This document shows positions 29,118 through 38,227 of a DNA stretch of 64,000 nucleotides, piece after piece. Location of the stretch: contig NZ_JAQBIE010000011.1 of assembly GCF_028294535.1 (NCBI RefSeq), forward strand, positions 1 to 64,000, in the 5' to 3' direction. How positions within the stretch are numbered: the stretch's first letter is position 1; every line of letters starts with the position of its first letter. The notes under the pieces are model-generated. The model searched no databases. It was not told the origin of the DNA and saw nothing but the letters and a program-made list of their open reading frames with translations. The translations under genes were made by a program, and so were the position numbers. The stretch is from Paracoccus onchidii (GTDB taxonomy: Bacteria > Pseudomonadota > Alphaproteobacteria > Rhodobacterales > Rhodobacteraceae).

Positions 29118-29513
29118 ATGACGCTGATGGAATGCGCAAGAGAGGTCCGCGAGGCGGCCTATGCACCATATTCGAAATTCAAGGTCGGTGCGGCGGTGCG
29201 CGGGGCTTCGGGCAGGATATACCGGGGCTGCAATGTCGAAAACGTGGCCTATCCCGAAGGCACCTGCGCAGAGGCGGGGGCAATCGCCGCAATGGTTGCC
29301 GCAGGCGAAACCACGCTGACCGAGGTCGCGGTGATCGCCGACAGCCCCGATCCGGTTCCGCCATGCGGGGGGTGCCGGCAGAAACTGGCCGAGTTCGGCC
29401 AGGGGGATACGCCGGTCCTGCTTGGCACAACGGACGGGAAGATCATGACAACCACCATTCAGGATCTTCTGCCCGGTCGTTTCGACGCCAGCCATATGGA
29501 GAATGCCGAATGA
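29118..29513 (+). CDS. cdd: Cytidine deaminase
   Basis: Deaminates cytidine and deoxycytidine to uridine and deoxyuridine. The 131-aa protein is the short, tetrameric type with three zinc cysteines: Cys50-Ala-Glu52 (catalytic Glu) in GTCAEAGAI and Cys83/Cys86 in PPCGGCRQ. SKFKVGAAV and NVENVAYP are substrate-binding segments. First gene of a tightly overlapped salvage operon; its stop overlaps deoA (ATGA at 29510). Confidence 0.96.
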   Translation: MTLMECAREVREAAYAPYSKFKVGAAVRGASGRIYRGCNVENVAYPEGTCAEAGAIAAMVAAGETTLTEVAVIADSPDPVPPCGGCRQKLAEFGQGDTPVLLGTTDGKIMTTTIQDLLPGRFDASHMENAE

Positions 29514-30817
29514 CAGATCCCCGCCCCGTCATTGCCGCGATTCGCGACGGGCGCGGGCTTGACGGCCCCGGTGCAGCACTGATTGCCCAAGGGCTTGCCG
29601 ACGGATCCGTCAGCGATGCACAGGCAGGGGCTTTTGCGATGGCCACGCTTCATCGCGGGCTGGGCGAGCGGGGGCGCGTGGCGCTGACACGGGCAATGCG
29701 TGATTCGGGCCATGTCATGCAATGGGATCTGCCGGGGCCGGTTGTCGACAAGCATTCGACCGGCGGTATTGGCGATACGGTCAGCTTGGTTCTTGCACCC
29801 ATGCTGGCGGCATCCGGCGCCTATGTGCCGATGATCTCGGGGCGAGGTTTGGGGCATACCGGTGGTACGCTGGACAAGCTGGATGCGATTCCGGGGTTCA
29901 GATGCGATCAGCCTGAATCCGAGTTTCGCCGGATCGTTGAAATGACGGGATGCGCCATCGTGTCGGCCAACACCGAAATTGCGCCTGCTGATCGACGTCT
30001 CTACGCTATTCGTGATGAATCGGCGACGGTGGAATCCATCGACCTGATCACCGCCTCGATTCTGTCCAAGAAGCTTGCGGCAGGTCTGGATGCTCTGGTG
30101 CTGGATGTGAAAATGGGCAGTGGCGCGTTCATGCGCAGTGCACAATCGGCCCTGGACCTTGCGCAATCACTGGTGACGACCGCAAACGGGGCAGGGTGCC
30201 GTTGTGCGGCGCTTGTGACAGATATGGATCAGCCCTTGGCGCGCAGTGCCGGCAATGCCTTGGAGGTCAGCGAAGCCATTCGTGTGCTGCGGGGCGAGGG
30301 TGGTGCATTGCGCGATCTGTCTCTGGCGCTTGGTGACGAGATCTTGCGTCTGGCCGGGCTGGCGGGCGACGAGAGTTCGGGCGGTGGACTGGCGAAGGTT
30401 CTTGATTCCGGTGCCGCGGCAGAGCGGTTTTCGCAGATGGTGGCAGCCCAGGGCGGTCCGCGTGACCTGATCGAGCGGCCTGCGACCTATCTGGCACATG
30501 CCCCTGTGATCCGCGCGGTTCCGGCCCCGTCGGGCGGGCGCGTTCACGCGATCGACGTCACCGCGCTGGGGCATGCTGTGGTCGCGCTTGGCGGAGGCCG
30601 CGTTCGGGCGGATGATCGGATCGACCATCGCGTGGGCCTGGATCGCATGGCGAAGCTGAACCAGGAGGTTGGCCCCGACATGCCCTTGGCCTTTGTCCAC
30701 GCGGCCGATGAAATTGCCGCAGAGGTTGCGCGCAAGGCTGTGCAGGATGCATATCATATCGGTGACGGCGCGCCCGCCCGCCCGCTGATCCGACAGAGGA
30801 TTCCATGCAATGAGTGA
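29510..30817 (+). CDS. deoA: Thymidine phosphorylase
   Basis: Phosphorolysis of thymidine and deoxyuridine to the base and deoxyribose-1-phosphate. The 435-aa sequence has the family signature VVDKHSTGGIGDT, SGRGLGHTGGTLDKL, ASILSKKLAAGLDALV and VKMGSGAF. The start at 29510 overlaps the cdd stop; a longer open frame upstream (from 29066) reads through cdd in another frame and is discarded. It overlaps deoB by eight bases. Deoxyuridine made by Cdd is a direct substrate. Confidence 0.95.
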   Translation: MTDPRPVIAAIRDGRGLDGPGAALIAQGLADGSVSDAQAGAFAMATLHRGLGERGRVALTRAMRDSGHVMQWDLPGPVVDKHSTGGIGDTVSLVLAPMLAASGAYVPMISGRGLGHTGGTLDKLDAIPGFRCDQPESEFRRIVEMTGCAIVSANTEIAPADRRLYAIRDESATVESIDLITASILSKKLAAGLDALVLDVKMGSGAFMRSAQSALDLAQSLVTTANGAGCRCAALVTDMDQPLARSAGNALEVSEAIRVLRGEGGALRDLSLALGDEILRLAGLAGDESSGGGLAKVLDSGAAAERFSQMVAAQGGPRDLIERPATYLAHAPVIRAVPAPSGGRVHAIDVTALGHAVVALGGGRVRADDRIDHRVGLDRMAKLNQEVGPDMPLAFVHAADEIAAEVARKAVQDAYHIGDGAPARPLIRQRIPCNE

Positions 30818-31997
30818 GAACCGGGCATTTCTGATCGTGATGGATAGCGTCGGCATTGGCGGCGCGCCGGATGCGGGGCATTTCTTCAATCGGGATCTGC
30901 CGGATACGGGTGCGAATACAGTCCTTCATATTGCCCGCGCAAAAGGGCTGACCTTACCGGTTCTGGATGGGCTTGGCCTGGGCGCTGCGCTGAAGCTGGC
31001 TTCGGGGGCGGATGCGCCGGGGCTGGGCAGCACGCCTGAAGGGCTGTGGGGCGCGGCGACAGAACGGTCACCGGGCAAGGATACACCATCCGGGCACTGG
31101 GAAATCGCCGGTGTTCCGGTGCCATGGCAGTGGCACTATTTTCCCGACGAAACGCCGGCCTTCCCCGAACACGTGACCCGGCGGCTGTGTGAGATGGCCG
31201 GCACCGAAGGCATCCTTGGCAATTGCCATGCGTCGGGCACGCAGATCATCCGTGATCTGGGTGCGCGCCATATCAGTTCGGGCTGGCCGATTTGCTATAC
31301 ATCTGCCGACAGTGTTCTTCAGATCGCCGCTCATGAGACGCATTTCGGGCTGGACCGTCTGTTGACGCTCTGCGCCGGCGTCGCACCGATGTTGCATGAC
31401 ATGAAGATCGGGCGCGTCATTGCGCGCCCCTTTGTCGGCGATGATCCTGACGGATTTACACGAACAGCGAATCGTCGCGATTTTGCCATCGCCCCTCCGG
31501 ATGACACGATTCTGGATATTGCCGCTGCGGCGGGGCGTATGACCCATGCGGTCGGCAAGATCGGGGATATTTTCAGCCGTCGCGGAATTGCCCGGGAACA
31601 CAAGGGAAAATCCGATGCCGATCTGGCAGAACATCTTGTGCGTTTGGGTGGGCTTGCTGAACCGGGCAGCCTGACCTTTGCCAATTTTGTCGAGTTCGAC
31701 AGCCTTTACGGACATCGCCGTGATATAGATGGATACGCTGCCCAGCTTGAGTGGTTCGACCAGATTGCCGGGCGTTTCATTGCCACGTTGCGGCCAGGCG
31801 ATCTGGCGATTTTCACCGCTGATCATGGCAATGATCCCAGCTGGAGCGGCACTGACCACACGCGCGAACGGGTGCCGGTTCTGGGCTATGGTCTGGGGCA
31901 CAAGGCGGTGGGACATGTGTCCTTCAGTGATATCGGTGCGTCGGTCATGTCCCATCTGGGGCTTTCCGCACCCCATAGCGGAAAGTCATTCCTGTGA
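30810..31997 (+). CDS. deoB: Phosphopentomutase
   Basis: Interconverts (deoxy)ribose-1-phosphate and (deoxy)ribose-5-phosphate using two Mn ions; alkaline-phosphatase superfamily. The 395-aa protein begins with the metal-site motif IVMDSVGIGGAPDA and contains GKDTPSGHWEIAG (catalytic Thr region) and TADHGNDPSWSGTDHTRE near the C-terminus. AGAGGA precedes the start, which lies eight bases inside deoA. It processes the sugar phosphate released by DeoA. Confidence 0.96.
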   Translation: MSENRAFLIVMDSVGIGGAPDAGHFFNRDLPDTGANTVLHIARAKGLTLPVLDGLGLGAALKLASGADAPGLGSTPEGLWGAATERSPGKDTPSGHWEIAGVPVPWQWHYFPDETPAFPEHVTRRLCEMAGTEGILGNCHASGTQIIRDLGARHISSGWPICYTSADSVLQIAAHETHFGLDRLLTLCAGVAPMLHDMKIGRVIARPFVGDDPDGFTRTANRRDFAIAPPDDTILDIAAAAGRMTHAVGKIGDIFSRRGIAREHKGKSDADLAEHLVRLGGLAEPGSLTFANFVEFDSLYGHRRDIDGYAAQLEWFDQIAGRFIATLRPGDLAIFTADHGNDPSWSGTDHTRERVPVLGYGLGHKAVGHVSFSDIGASVMSHLGLSAPHSGKSFL

Positions 31998-32953
31998 AGA
32001 AAACCGAATTGCATCTGCATCTCGAAGGCGCGGCCCCACCTTCGTTCATTCGCGCAATCGCTGCGGAAAAACGTGTCGATCTGACAGGCGTGTTCGATGC
32101 GCGCGGACATTACGCCTATGATGATTTTCCCGGTTTTCTCAAGGTTTACGAGGCCGCAACCAGTGTGCTGAAAACCCCGCGAGACTATGCGCGTCTGTTG
32201 GCCGAGGTGTTGGAACGCTCGGCCGAGGAAGGGGTGATTTATACCGAATTATTCGTGTCGCCCGAATTTTGCGGCGGTGCCGATCTGTCCGCCTGGCGCG
32301 ATTATCTGGGTGCCATGACCGAAGTTTCCCAACAGATGAAAGGAAACGGAATCGAAAGCCGCGCAATCGTGACGGCGATTCGCCATCTCGGACCGGACCG
32401 GGCGCGCAAATCTGCAATCTGTGCGGCGGAAACCGCTGGTGACTGGATCACCGGGTTTGGCATGGGTGGGGCAGAGACCGTCGGCAAGGCAACCGATTTC
32501 ACCTGGAGCTTCGATTGTGCGGGCGAAGCGGGGCTGGGTCTGACCTGCCATGCGGGGGAATGGGGCGGCCCGGAAAGCGTTCGCGAAGCGATCGCGCTGG
32601 GATGCACGCGCATCGGGCATGGCGTTCGTGCGATTGAAGATCAGGATCTGGTGCGTGATATCGTCGAACGTGACATTCTTCTAGAGGTCTGTCCCGGTTC
32701 GAATATCGCCTTGGGGCTTTTCCCCGACTGGGCTTCACATCCGATTTCGCGCTTGGCTGATGCCGGGGTCAGGCTGTGCGTTTCGACCGATGATCCGCCA
32801 TTTTTTCATACCAGCCTGCGCCATGAATACGAACGACTTGCCAGCGCCTTCGGTTGGGGCGAAGAGGAGTTCCGAAAATTCAATCAATGGGCGGTGGAAT
32901 CGTCCTTCTGTGACAACGAGACGCAACAGCGTCTGAGAAAGGAGTTCGCGTGA
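31994..32953 (+). CDS. add: Adenosine deaminase
   Basis: Hydrolytic deamination of adenosine and deoxyadenosine to inosine and deoxyinosine. The 319-aa TIM-barrel amidohydrolase has the zinc pair His7/His9 in [21 protein letters not shown] (zinc His plus catalytic Glu region), RIGHGVRA and VSTDDPPFF (zinc Asp pair). The start is GTG, overlapping the deoB stop as GTGA (31994-31997), which indicates translational coupling. It is slightly short for the family. Confidence 0.93.
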   Translation: MKKTELHLHLEGAAPPSFIRAIAAEKRVDLTGVFDARGHYAYDDFPGFLKVYEAATSVLKTPRDYARLLAEVLERSAEEGVIYTELFVSPEFCGGADLSAWRDYLGAMTEVSQQMKGNGIESRAIVTAIRHLGPDRARKSAICAAETAGDWITGFGMGGAETVGKATDFTWSFDCAGEAGLGLTCHAGEWGGPESVREAIALGCTRIGHGVRAIEDQDLVRDIVERDILLEVCPGSNIALGLFPDWASHPISRLADAGVRLCVSTDDPPFFHTSLRHEYERLASAFGWGEEEFRKFNQWAVESSFCDNETQQRLRKEFA

Positions 32954-33585
32954 CCCAGCCGCATCTGACCGTCATTACCCATCCGCTGGTGCAGCATAAG
33001 CTGACGATCATGCGCAAGCATGATGTGTCGACTGCCGGGTTCCGTCGCTTGTTGCGCGAAATCAGCCTGTTGCTGGCCTATGAAGTGACGCGCGAACTGG
33101 AACTGACGACGACCACCATCCAGACGCCGATGTGCGAAATGCAGGCGCCGACGCTAGAGGGCAAGAAGCTGGCCCTGATTTCGATCCTGCGGGCGGGCAA
33201 CGGGCTTCTGGATGGTATTCTTGAAATGATCCCATCGGCGCGTGTCGGTTTTGTCGGCTTGTATCGTGACCCCGAGACGCTGAAGCCTGTCGAATATTAC
33301 TGCAAGGTGCCCAATCTTCTTGATCAGCGCATGACCATCGTGGTCGATCCGATGCTGGCAACGGGCAATTCGTCGGTCGCGGCGATTGACATGCTGAAAG
33401 AACGCGGGGCGAAGAACCTGCGCTTCCTGTGCCTGCTTGCCTCGCCCGAAGGCGTCGAACGCATGCGCCAGGCCCATCCCGATGTTCCGGTCTACACGGC
33501 TTCGCTTGATGAGGGGCTGGACGATCACGGTTATATCGTCCCCGGTTTGGGCGATGCGGGTGACCGGATGTTCGGCACGAAATAG
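32950..33585 (+). CDS. upp: Uracil phosphoribosyltransferase
   Basis: Converts uracil and PRPP to UMP, capturing the base released by DeoA-type phosphorolysis. The 211-aa protein has [16 protein letters not shown], the PRPP-binding [17 protein letters not shown] and the uracil-binding C-terminus [20 protein letters not shown]. The start is again GTG in a GTGA overlap with add (32950-32953). Last gene of cdd-deoA-deoB-add-upp; no clear terminator follows. Confidence 0.96.
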   Translation: MTQPHLTVITHPLVQHKLTIMRKHDVSTAGFRRLLREISLLLAYEVTRELELTTTTIQTPMCEMQAPTLEGKKLALISILRAGNGLLDGILEMIPSARVGFVGLYRDPETLKPVEYYCKVPNLLDQRMTIVVDPMLATGNSSVAAIDMLKERGAKNLRFLCLLASPEGVERMRQAHPDVPVYTASLDEGLDDHGYIVPGLGDAGDRMFGTK

Positions 33586-33636
33586 GGGCCTGTTAACGCC
33601 GCCTTCAGCCCTGCTGGTCTATCACGGATCTAGAAA

Positions 33637-34608
33637 ATGATTCGTGGAAGGCTGATGCGGTTCCTGACTATGACAATCCTGGTGGCGGTATTGACGCGGA
33701 CGGTGGGTGCCGCGCCGGTGCCGTTTCCGCCGGATGATTTCAATGGCACACAATATGTCGATCGTTCGGGCTGCGTGTTCAGGCGGATGGATGGCGTCTG
33801 GGTGGCACTGAAGGACCGCGCCGGCGGGGCGGTTTGCGGGTTTCCTCCGACATTCCAGGACGTTGTTTCGGGAACCGCCGCGCCGGACCCGCAAGGCAAG
33901 CTGCTCGGTCAATTGGCGGCCGGCATGAAACAGGGCGAATTCATCGTCGACCCCCGCCCTGTCGAACAACGCGCCCCTGCGGTGCCTGATCAGCAGGATG
34001 GGGCACTTTTGCAAGAAATCGAGGCGGTCACCCGGGCACAGGCGGGTCAAGCCAGGGCGGGGCGTCCCTCGGATCTTTGTGCCATGCTGGGCTATGCGCC
34101 TGACAAGGATATGAAAACCGGGTTGGGGCAGGATGTGACAATGGGCCTATGTCCGGGAATGCGGGCAAGCTCGGATATCCAACCGGCCAATAAGCCCGTC
34201 AAGAAGGCCGCAATCACGAAGGCTGCAGCCAGCGAGGCGACGGCAAACGGATCCCAGATCGTGCAGGATCGCCGTAGCCCCGAAAAGCCGCGGTCGAAAC
34301 AATCGACGAAAGAAAAATCGTCGAAACCAGCGATGCAAAAGCAAGTCAAGAAACCGGAAGAAGCGGTCGAGATGATTCCGCCAACCGCACGGTTTGTTCA
34401 GGTTGGCGCCTATGAAGGCAACGAAAATGTCATGATCATCATTCGCCGCCTGTCGGAACTGGGCTACAAGGTTGCCCAGAAACGTATCCGCCAGAACGAA
34501 ACCGATATCCGGATCGTGTTTGCCGGGCCATTTACCAACCGCAAAGGTTTGATCGCCGCATTGAACGAACTGCGTGCCTCTGGCTATCCAAAGGCGATCG
34601 CAAGATAG
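33637..34608 (+). CDS. SPOR-domain secreted protein
   Basis: 323-aa protein with a signal peptide (MRFLTMTILVAVLTRTVGAA from the Met at 33655), an N-terminal domain with four Cys (RSGCVFRRMDGVWVALKDR, GGAVCGFPP, DLCAMLGY, MGLCPGM), a Lys/Ser-rich linker (about 190-245) and a C-terminal SPOR domain (RFVQVGAYEG ... GPFTNRKGLIAALNELRASG). SPOR domains bind denuded peptidoglycan at the septum, so a periplasmic cell-wall or division role is likely. The start may be ATG 33637 or ATG 33655; neither has a clean ribosome-binding site. Confidence 0.82.
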   Translation: MIRGRLMRFLTMTILVAVLTRTVGAAPVPFPPDDFNGTQYVDRSGCVFRRMDGVWVALKDRAGGAVCGFPPTFQDVVSGTAAPDPQGKLLGQLAAGMKQGEFIVDPRPVEQRAPAVPDQQDGALLQEIEAVTRAQAGQARAGRPSDLCAMLGYAPDKDMKTGLGQDVTMGLCPGMRASSDIQPANKPVKKAAITKAAASEATANGSQIVQDRRSPEKPRSKQSTKEKSSKPAMQKQVKKPEEAVEMIPPTARFVQVGAYEGNENVMIIIRRLSELGYKVAQKRIRQNETDIRIVFAGPFTNRKGLIAALNELRASGYPKAIAR

Positions 34609-34671
34609 AGGATGTCCAGAAATATCGGCTTGCGGGGGGAATCCTGGCCCACAGGCACCATTCACCCGTTG

Positions 34672-37092
34672 TCAGTCGTCGCGGGGGCGCAGTTCGGTGA
34701 TTCCCAATGCCGCCGCGCGCGCAAGATCGGGGTCCAGCGACATGCCGATATATTCCCCACGGCGCCACAACCCCGCCAGATCGTCGTAATGGCGCGACAA
34801 CGGGTGCCCCGATTGGCCGGTTGAGGTAATGAAGACCGAGCTGTCGGGATCGGCCAGGTCATAAACCCCGCGAAATCCTGCTCCGGTCCGGGCACCATAG
34901 GGATGTTTCTGGCCCCCAAGCAGGCCGCTTTGGGCCATGGTGAAATCACCGCCCGAAATCGACTGTGTCAGGTTGACGATCCAGCCTAACCCCGCCAAGG
35001 AGCCCAGTCCCGGATGGGTATGGACGGCCTGATGCAGATCGCCCCAGCGCCAGCTTGTGACCTGGGGGCCGAAATCTTCGCTCAGATCAAGGATCGCAAG
35101 ATCCAGCGCCTGACGCGCGATGGTCGTGCAATCTTCCTGCGGGGCGCTTTGCACGATGTCGCACCAGCGGGCGGCACCATTCCGGTTGCGGAACACAGCA
35201 TCGATAAACGAAGGGTGCAACGACCTAATGTCGTCTGCGATCGGGCCCAGATCATCGCGGATCAGCCGATCCTGAAGCCGCTTCATCCAGGCGGCATAGA
35301 TCAGCGGTTCGGGCAGATGCTCACTCATGCTGCCGTCCCATTCGGCCAACAGAGACAGGGCGTCTTGTCGCTGGCGTTCGATGGTGCCGGGTGCTGCGGG
35401 GTCGCCGTTGAACCACAGATTCGCGCCAACCAACGGCAGCAGGGCACGCGCCGCAGGGCTGATGATATCCAGCTGCGTTGCGATGAAGCTGTCACGGGAA
35501 TGCACTTCGCGATCCTGAATAAGTCTGGTCAAGCGTCCCTGACGCAGAGAATCGGGTTGCTGTTCCTCGGTCGCGATCAGGATTCCCCCCGTCTTGTCGA
35601 TCAGGTCGCCGTCGGTATCACCGGGGGGCTGCCAGTTTGCCGCCTCTAGCCAGCCCGGCGCGGGCATTCTTCCGGCGGTTGGATGGTTCGCGGCGCGCCG
35701 CGGAATCCGGCCTGCCTGAATTTGCCTGATTCCGTCTGAATCCGCCAACGAGACTGAAATCGCGGGGGCCACCACGTCGCGCAACGCGTTCCTGGCGCTA
35801 TCGGTGTCAGGCGCGCGCATCAGGCCGATCAACGCGGACATCGTGCTGTCATCGGCCGACAATCCGGTCCAGCGCAGCACAGGGACATGGCCCATGGGCG
35901 TGACATCGCGCAGACCCGGATCAAGTCCGGGTATAACCGGGCCGTTTTCGGTTTCCCGCAGGATGATGGCCTGCGGTTGCCCATCGAGGATCCGGATAAC
36001 CTCGTTCTGCGTGGCGAAATCGGTCCAGCCGTTTCGCCCACGATAGCGGTCCGGGTTCCCGGGCTGGATTTCCTCGATGGCGATATCGGCGTCGTCGACT
36101 GGGGTCGGTGCGATCCCCCAGGCCAAATGCGGATTGCGCCCCGACAGAACGGCAGGAATGCCCGGAATTGTCGCGCCGATCACACCGCCTGAGGACAGCT
36201 GCAGACGCGCCAGATAGAATAATGACGGCGCCGTCAGCGGGGTGATGATATCGTTGGCCAGCAATGCGCCGCCCGCAGCGGTTCGTTCAGGAGATGCGGC
36301 AAATCCGTTGGCGCCCAAGCCCTGACCGGGTTTCAGAAAAGTCGAAAGCACGGTCCCGTTGGACGAGGGCGAGGTCTTGGCAGGCGTTGCAAACCGTGCG
36401 CCGGGAAACAGCGACGCATAGACCGGTTTTTCTGATGATGTGGCTGCGGCGTCCAACAGATCCGGTCCGTATTGCGGGGACACGAGGGACAGGCGCGCGC
36501 GCAACACCTCATCCGCGACGGCATTGGTGGCGCTTGCGGCAATCAGTTTGAGGATTGCAAGGGAATCGGTGGGTTGCCAGTAGGAAATCTGATGCGGGAA
36601 CAGAAAGAATTCGGGCGCGCCACGTCCCAGCGCGTTTTCATTCACCTCGGCGATCCATTGGTTCACCCCGGCCGCATAGGCATCGAGCGCGGCGCGCGTG
36701 TCGTCGTCCTGAACGTCAAGGGAGGCGCGTGCATTGCGGTAAAGGCCCAACCTCCGGGCCAGGTCGTCGCTTGCGAAGGCCCCGGGGCCTTGTATCTCGG
36801 ACAGGCGCCCTTGGGCCGCGCGGCGCAGCAATGTCATCTGAAACAGCCTGTCCTGAGCATGGGCGACGCCAAGCGCAAAAAACATGTCCTTGTCACTCTG
36901 GCCGAAGATATGGGGAACATTCTCGGTGCTGCGCACGATTTCGACCGGAGCGCTCAATCCATCCATCCGATAGGTCGCATCATAGTCAGGCAGCGAGCGG
37001 ATCGAAAAATACCAGGTCAGAACCGCGCCCAGCAACAACAACAGGATAAGGGCTATGGTCAGCCTGAGCAGCCAGCGAAATATTGTCAGCAT
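34672..37092 (-). CDS. Penicillin acylase family protein lacking the catalytic Ser
   Basis: 806-aa member of the Ntn-hydrolase penicillin/acyl-homoserine-lactone acylase family. It has an N-terminal membrane helix (about residues 8-28), an alpha-chain-like region with GVAHAQDRLFQMTLLRRAAQG, and the start of the beta chain in GANGFAASPERTAAGGALLAN. Active members have Gly-Ser-Asn there, and the Ser becomes the N-terminal nucleophile after self-cleavage; here codon GCC at 36310-36312 encodes Ala261. DPHL is also replaced (ANDIITPL). Unless this is a sequencing error, the protein probably cannot self-process or act as an acylase. Divergent from the 37275 gene. Confidence 0.85.
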   Translation of the reverse strand: MLTIFRWLLRLTIALILLLLLGAVLTWYFSIRSLPDYDATYRMDGLSAPVEIVRSTENVPHIFGQSDKDMFFALGVAHAQDRLFQMTLLRRAAQGRLSEIQGPGAFASDDLARRLGLYRNARASLDVQDDDTRAALDAYAAGVNQWIAEVNENALGRGAPEFFLFPHQISYWQPTDSLAILKLIAASATNAVADEVLRARLSLVSPQYGPDLLDAAATSSEKPVYASLFPGARFATPAKTSPSSNGTVLSTFLKPGQGLGANGFAASPERTAAGGALLANDIITPLTAPSLFYLARLQLSSGGVIGATIPGIPAVLSGRNPHLAWGIAPTPVDDADIAIEEIQPGNPDRYRGRNGWTDFATQNEVIRILDGQPQAIILRETENGPVIPGLDPGLRDVTPMGHVPVLRWTGLSADDSTMSALIGLMRAPDTDSARNALRDVVAPAISVSLADSDGIRQIQAGRIPRRAANHPTAGRMPAPGWLEAANWQPPGDTDGDLIDKTGGILIATEEQQPDSLRQGRLTRLIQDREVHSRDSFIATQLDIISPAARALLPLVGANLWFNGDPAAPGTIERQRQDALSLLAEWDGSMSEHLPEPLIYAAWMKRLQDRLIRDDLGPIADDIRSLHPSFIDAVFRNRNGAARWCDIVQSAPQEDCTTIARQALDLAILDLSEDFGPQVTSWRWGDLHQAVHTHPGLGSLAGLGWIVNLTQSISGGDFTMAQSGLLGGQKHPYGARTGAGFRGVYDLADPDSSVFITSTGQSGHPLSRHYDDLAGLWRRGEYIGMSLDPDLARAAALGITELRPRDD

Positions 37093-37274
37093 AGGGGTGT
37101 TTTTTCCATGGACCGGTCGCGGAAGCCTTGGCGCTGGTTGCGGGATCTTGACCCGGGCGCGCGGGGGTGTTGGTGTGACCCATAAGACAGCCGCGCGACC
37201 ATTTCAACGGAGCGCTTGGTCGCGCCATGCGCGAAATGCCGGGCGGTGTGCAAATTAACGGGAAGGAAGTTGCG

Positions 37275-38141
37275 ATGGCCAAGTTGGCATTTCTGGGTCT
37301 TGGGGTGATGGGCTTTCCGATGGCCGCCCATCTGAAGAATGCGGGCCATGATGTCACGGTCTATAACCGCAGTTCATCCAAGGCCGATGCCTGGGTCAAG
37401 GCCAATGGCGGGCAGAGTGCGCAAACCCCCGGACAAGCGGTCGCGGGGGCCGAGTTCGTCTTTGCCTGCGTCGGCAATGACGATGACCTGCGTCAGATCT
37501 GTGTCGGGGATGACGGTGCCTTTTCCGGCATGTCCGACGCGGCGGTCTTTGTGGATCACACAACGGTTTCCGCCGCCGTCACACGAGAACTGGCAGAACA
37601 GGCCAGGGGGCTTGGTCTGGGCTATGTCGATGCACCAATCTCGGGCGGGCAGGCGGGTGCCGAGAACGGTCAACTGTCCGTGATGTGTGGCGGTGCACAG
37701 GCGGATTTCGACCGGGCTGCCCCCGTGATTGGGGCTTATGCCAAGATTTGCCGGCTTATGGGGGATGTCGGGGCCGGACAGATGACCAAGATGTGCAACC
37801 AGATCGCGATTGCGGGACTGGTGCAGGGCCTGTCTGAATCTCTGGCCTTCGCGCAAAAGGCCGGTCTGGAGATCGAAAGCGTGGTCGAGGTGATCAGTCA
37901 GGGCGCTGCGGGCAGCTGGCAGATGGAGAACCGGCACAAGACCATGGCCGCAGGTGAATTCGAACATGGTTTCGCCGTGAACTGGATGCGCAAGGATCTG
38001 GCGATTTGCCTTGCCGCCGCCGATGAGGTGGATGCATCCTTGCCCGTGACGGCGCTGGTGGATCAGTTCTACAAAGAAGTTCAGGGCATGGGCGGCGGAC
38101 GATGGGACACCTCGGCGCTGATCGCCCGGCTGACGCGTTAG
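37275..38141 (+). CDS. 3-hydroxyisobutyrate dehydrogenase / tartronate semialdehyde reductase family
   Basis: 288-aa NAD(P)-dependent beta-hydroxyacid dehydrogenase. Rossmann motif KLAFLGLGVMGFPMAAHL with the family-defining GxGxMGxxMAxxL, substrate-site DAPISGGQAGAENGQLSVM, catalytic Lys in GAGQMTKMCNQ, and HGFAVNWMRKDLAICL. The start at 37275 follows GGAAGGAAG; an ATG at 37227 is less likely. Candidates are valine catabolism (3-hydroxyisobutyrate) or glyoxylate metabolism; neighbours do not decide. The acyl-CoA ligase downstream hints at branched or short-chain acid catabolism. Confidence 0.88.
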   Translation: MAKLAFLGLGVMGFPMAAHLKNAGHDVTVYNRSSSKADAWVKANGGQSAQTPGQAVAGAEFVFACVGNDDDLRQICVGDDGAFSGMSDAAVFVDHTTVSAAVTRELAEQARGLGLGYVDAPISGGQAGAENGQLSVMCGGAQADFDRAAPVIGAYAKICRLMGDVGAGQMTKMCNQIAIAGLVQGLSESLAFAQKAGLEIESVVEVISQGAAGSWQMENRHKTMAAGEFEHGFAVNWMRKDLAICLAAADEVDASLPVTALVDQFYKEVQGMGGGRWDTSALIARLTR

Positions 38142-38227
38142 GCTCCGCACGGGCCGCGATGTAACCGCTTGATTTCGCGACACCGGGCACGCAACCTGAT
38201 GCGATTCTGGGAGGGAGGGGTTCTGAG

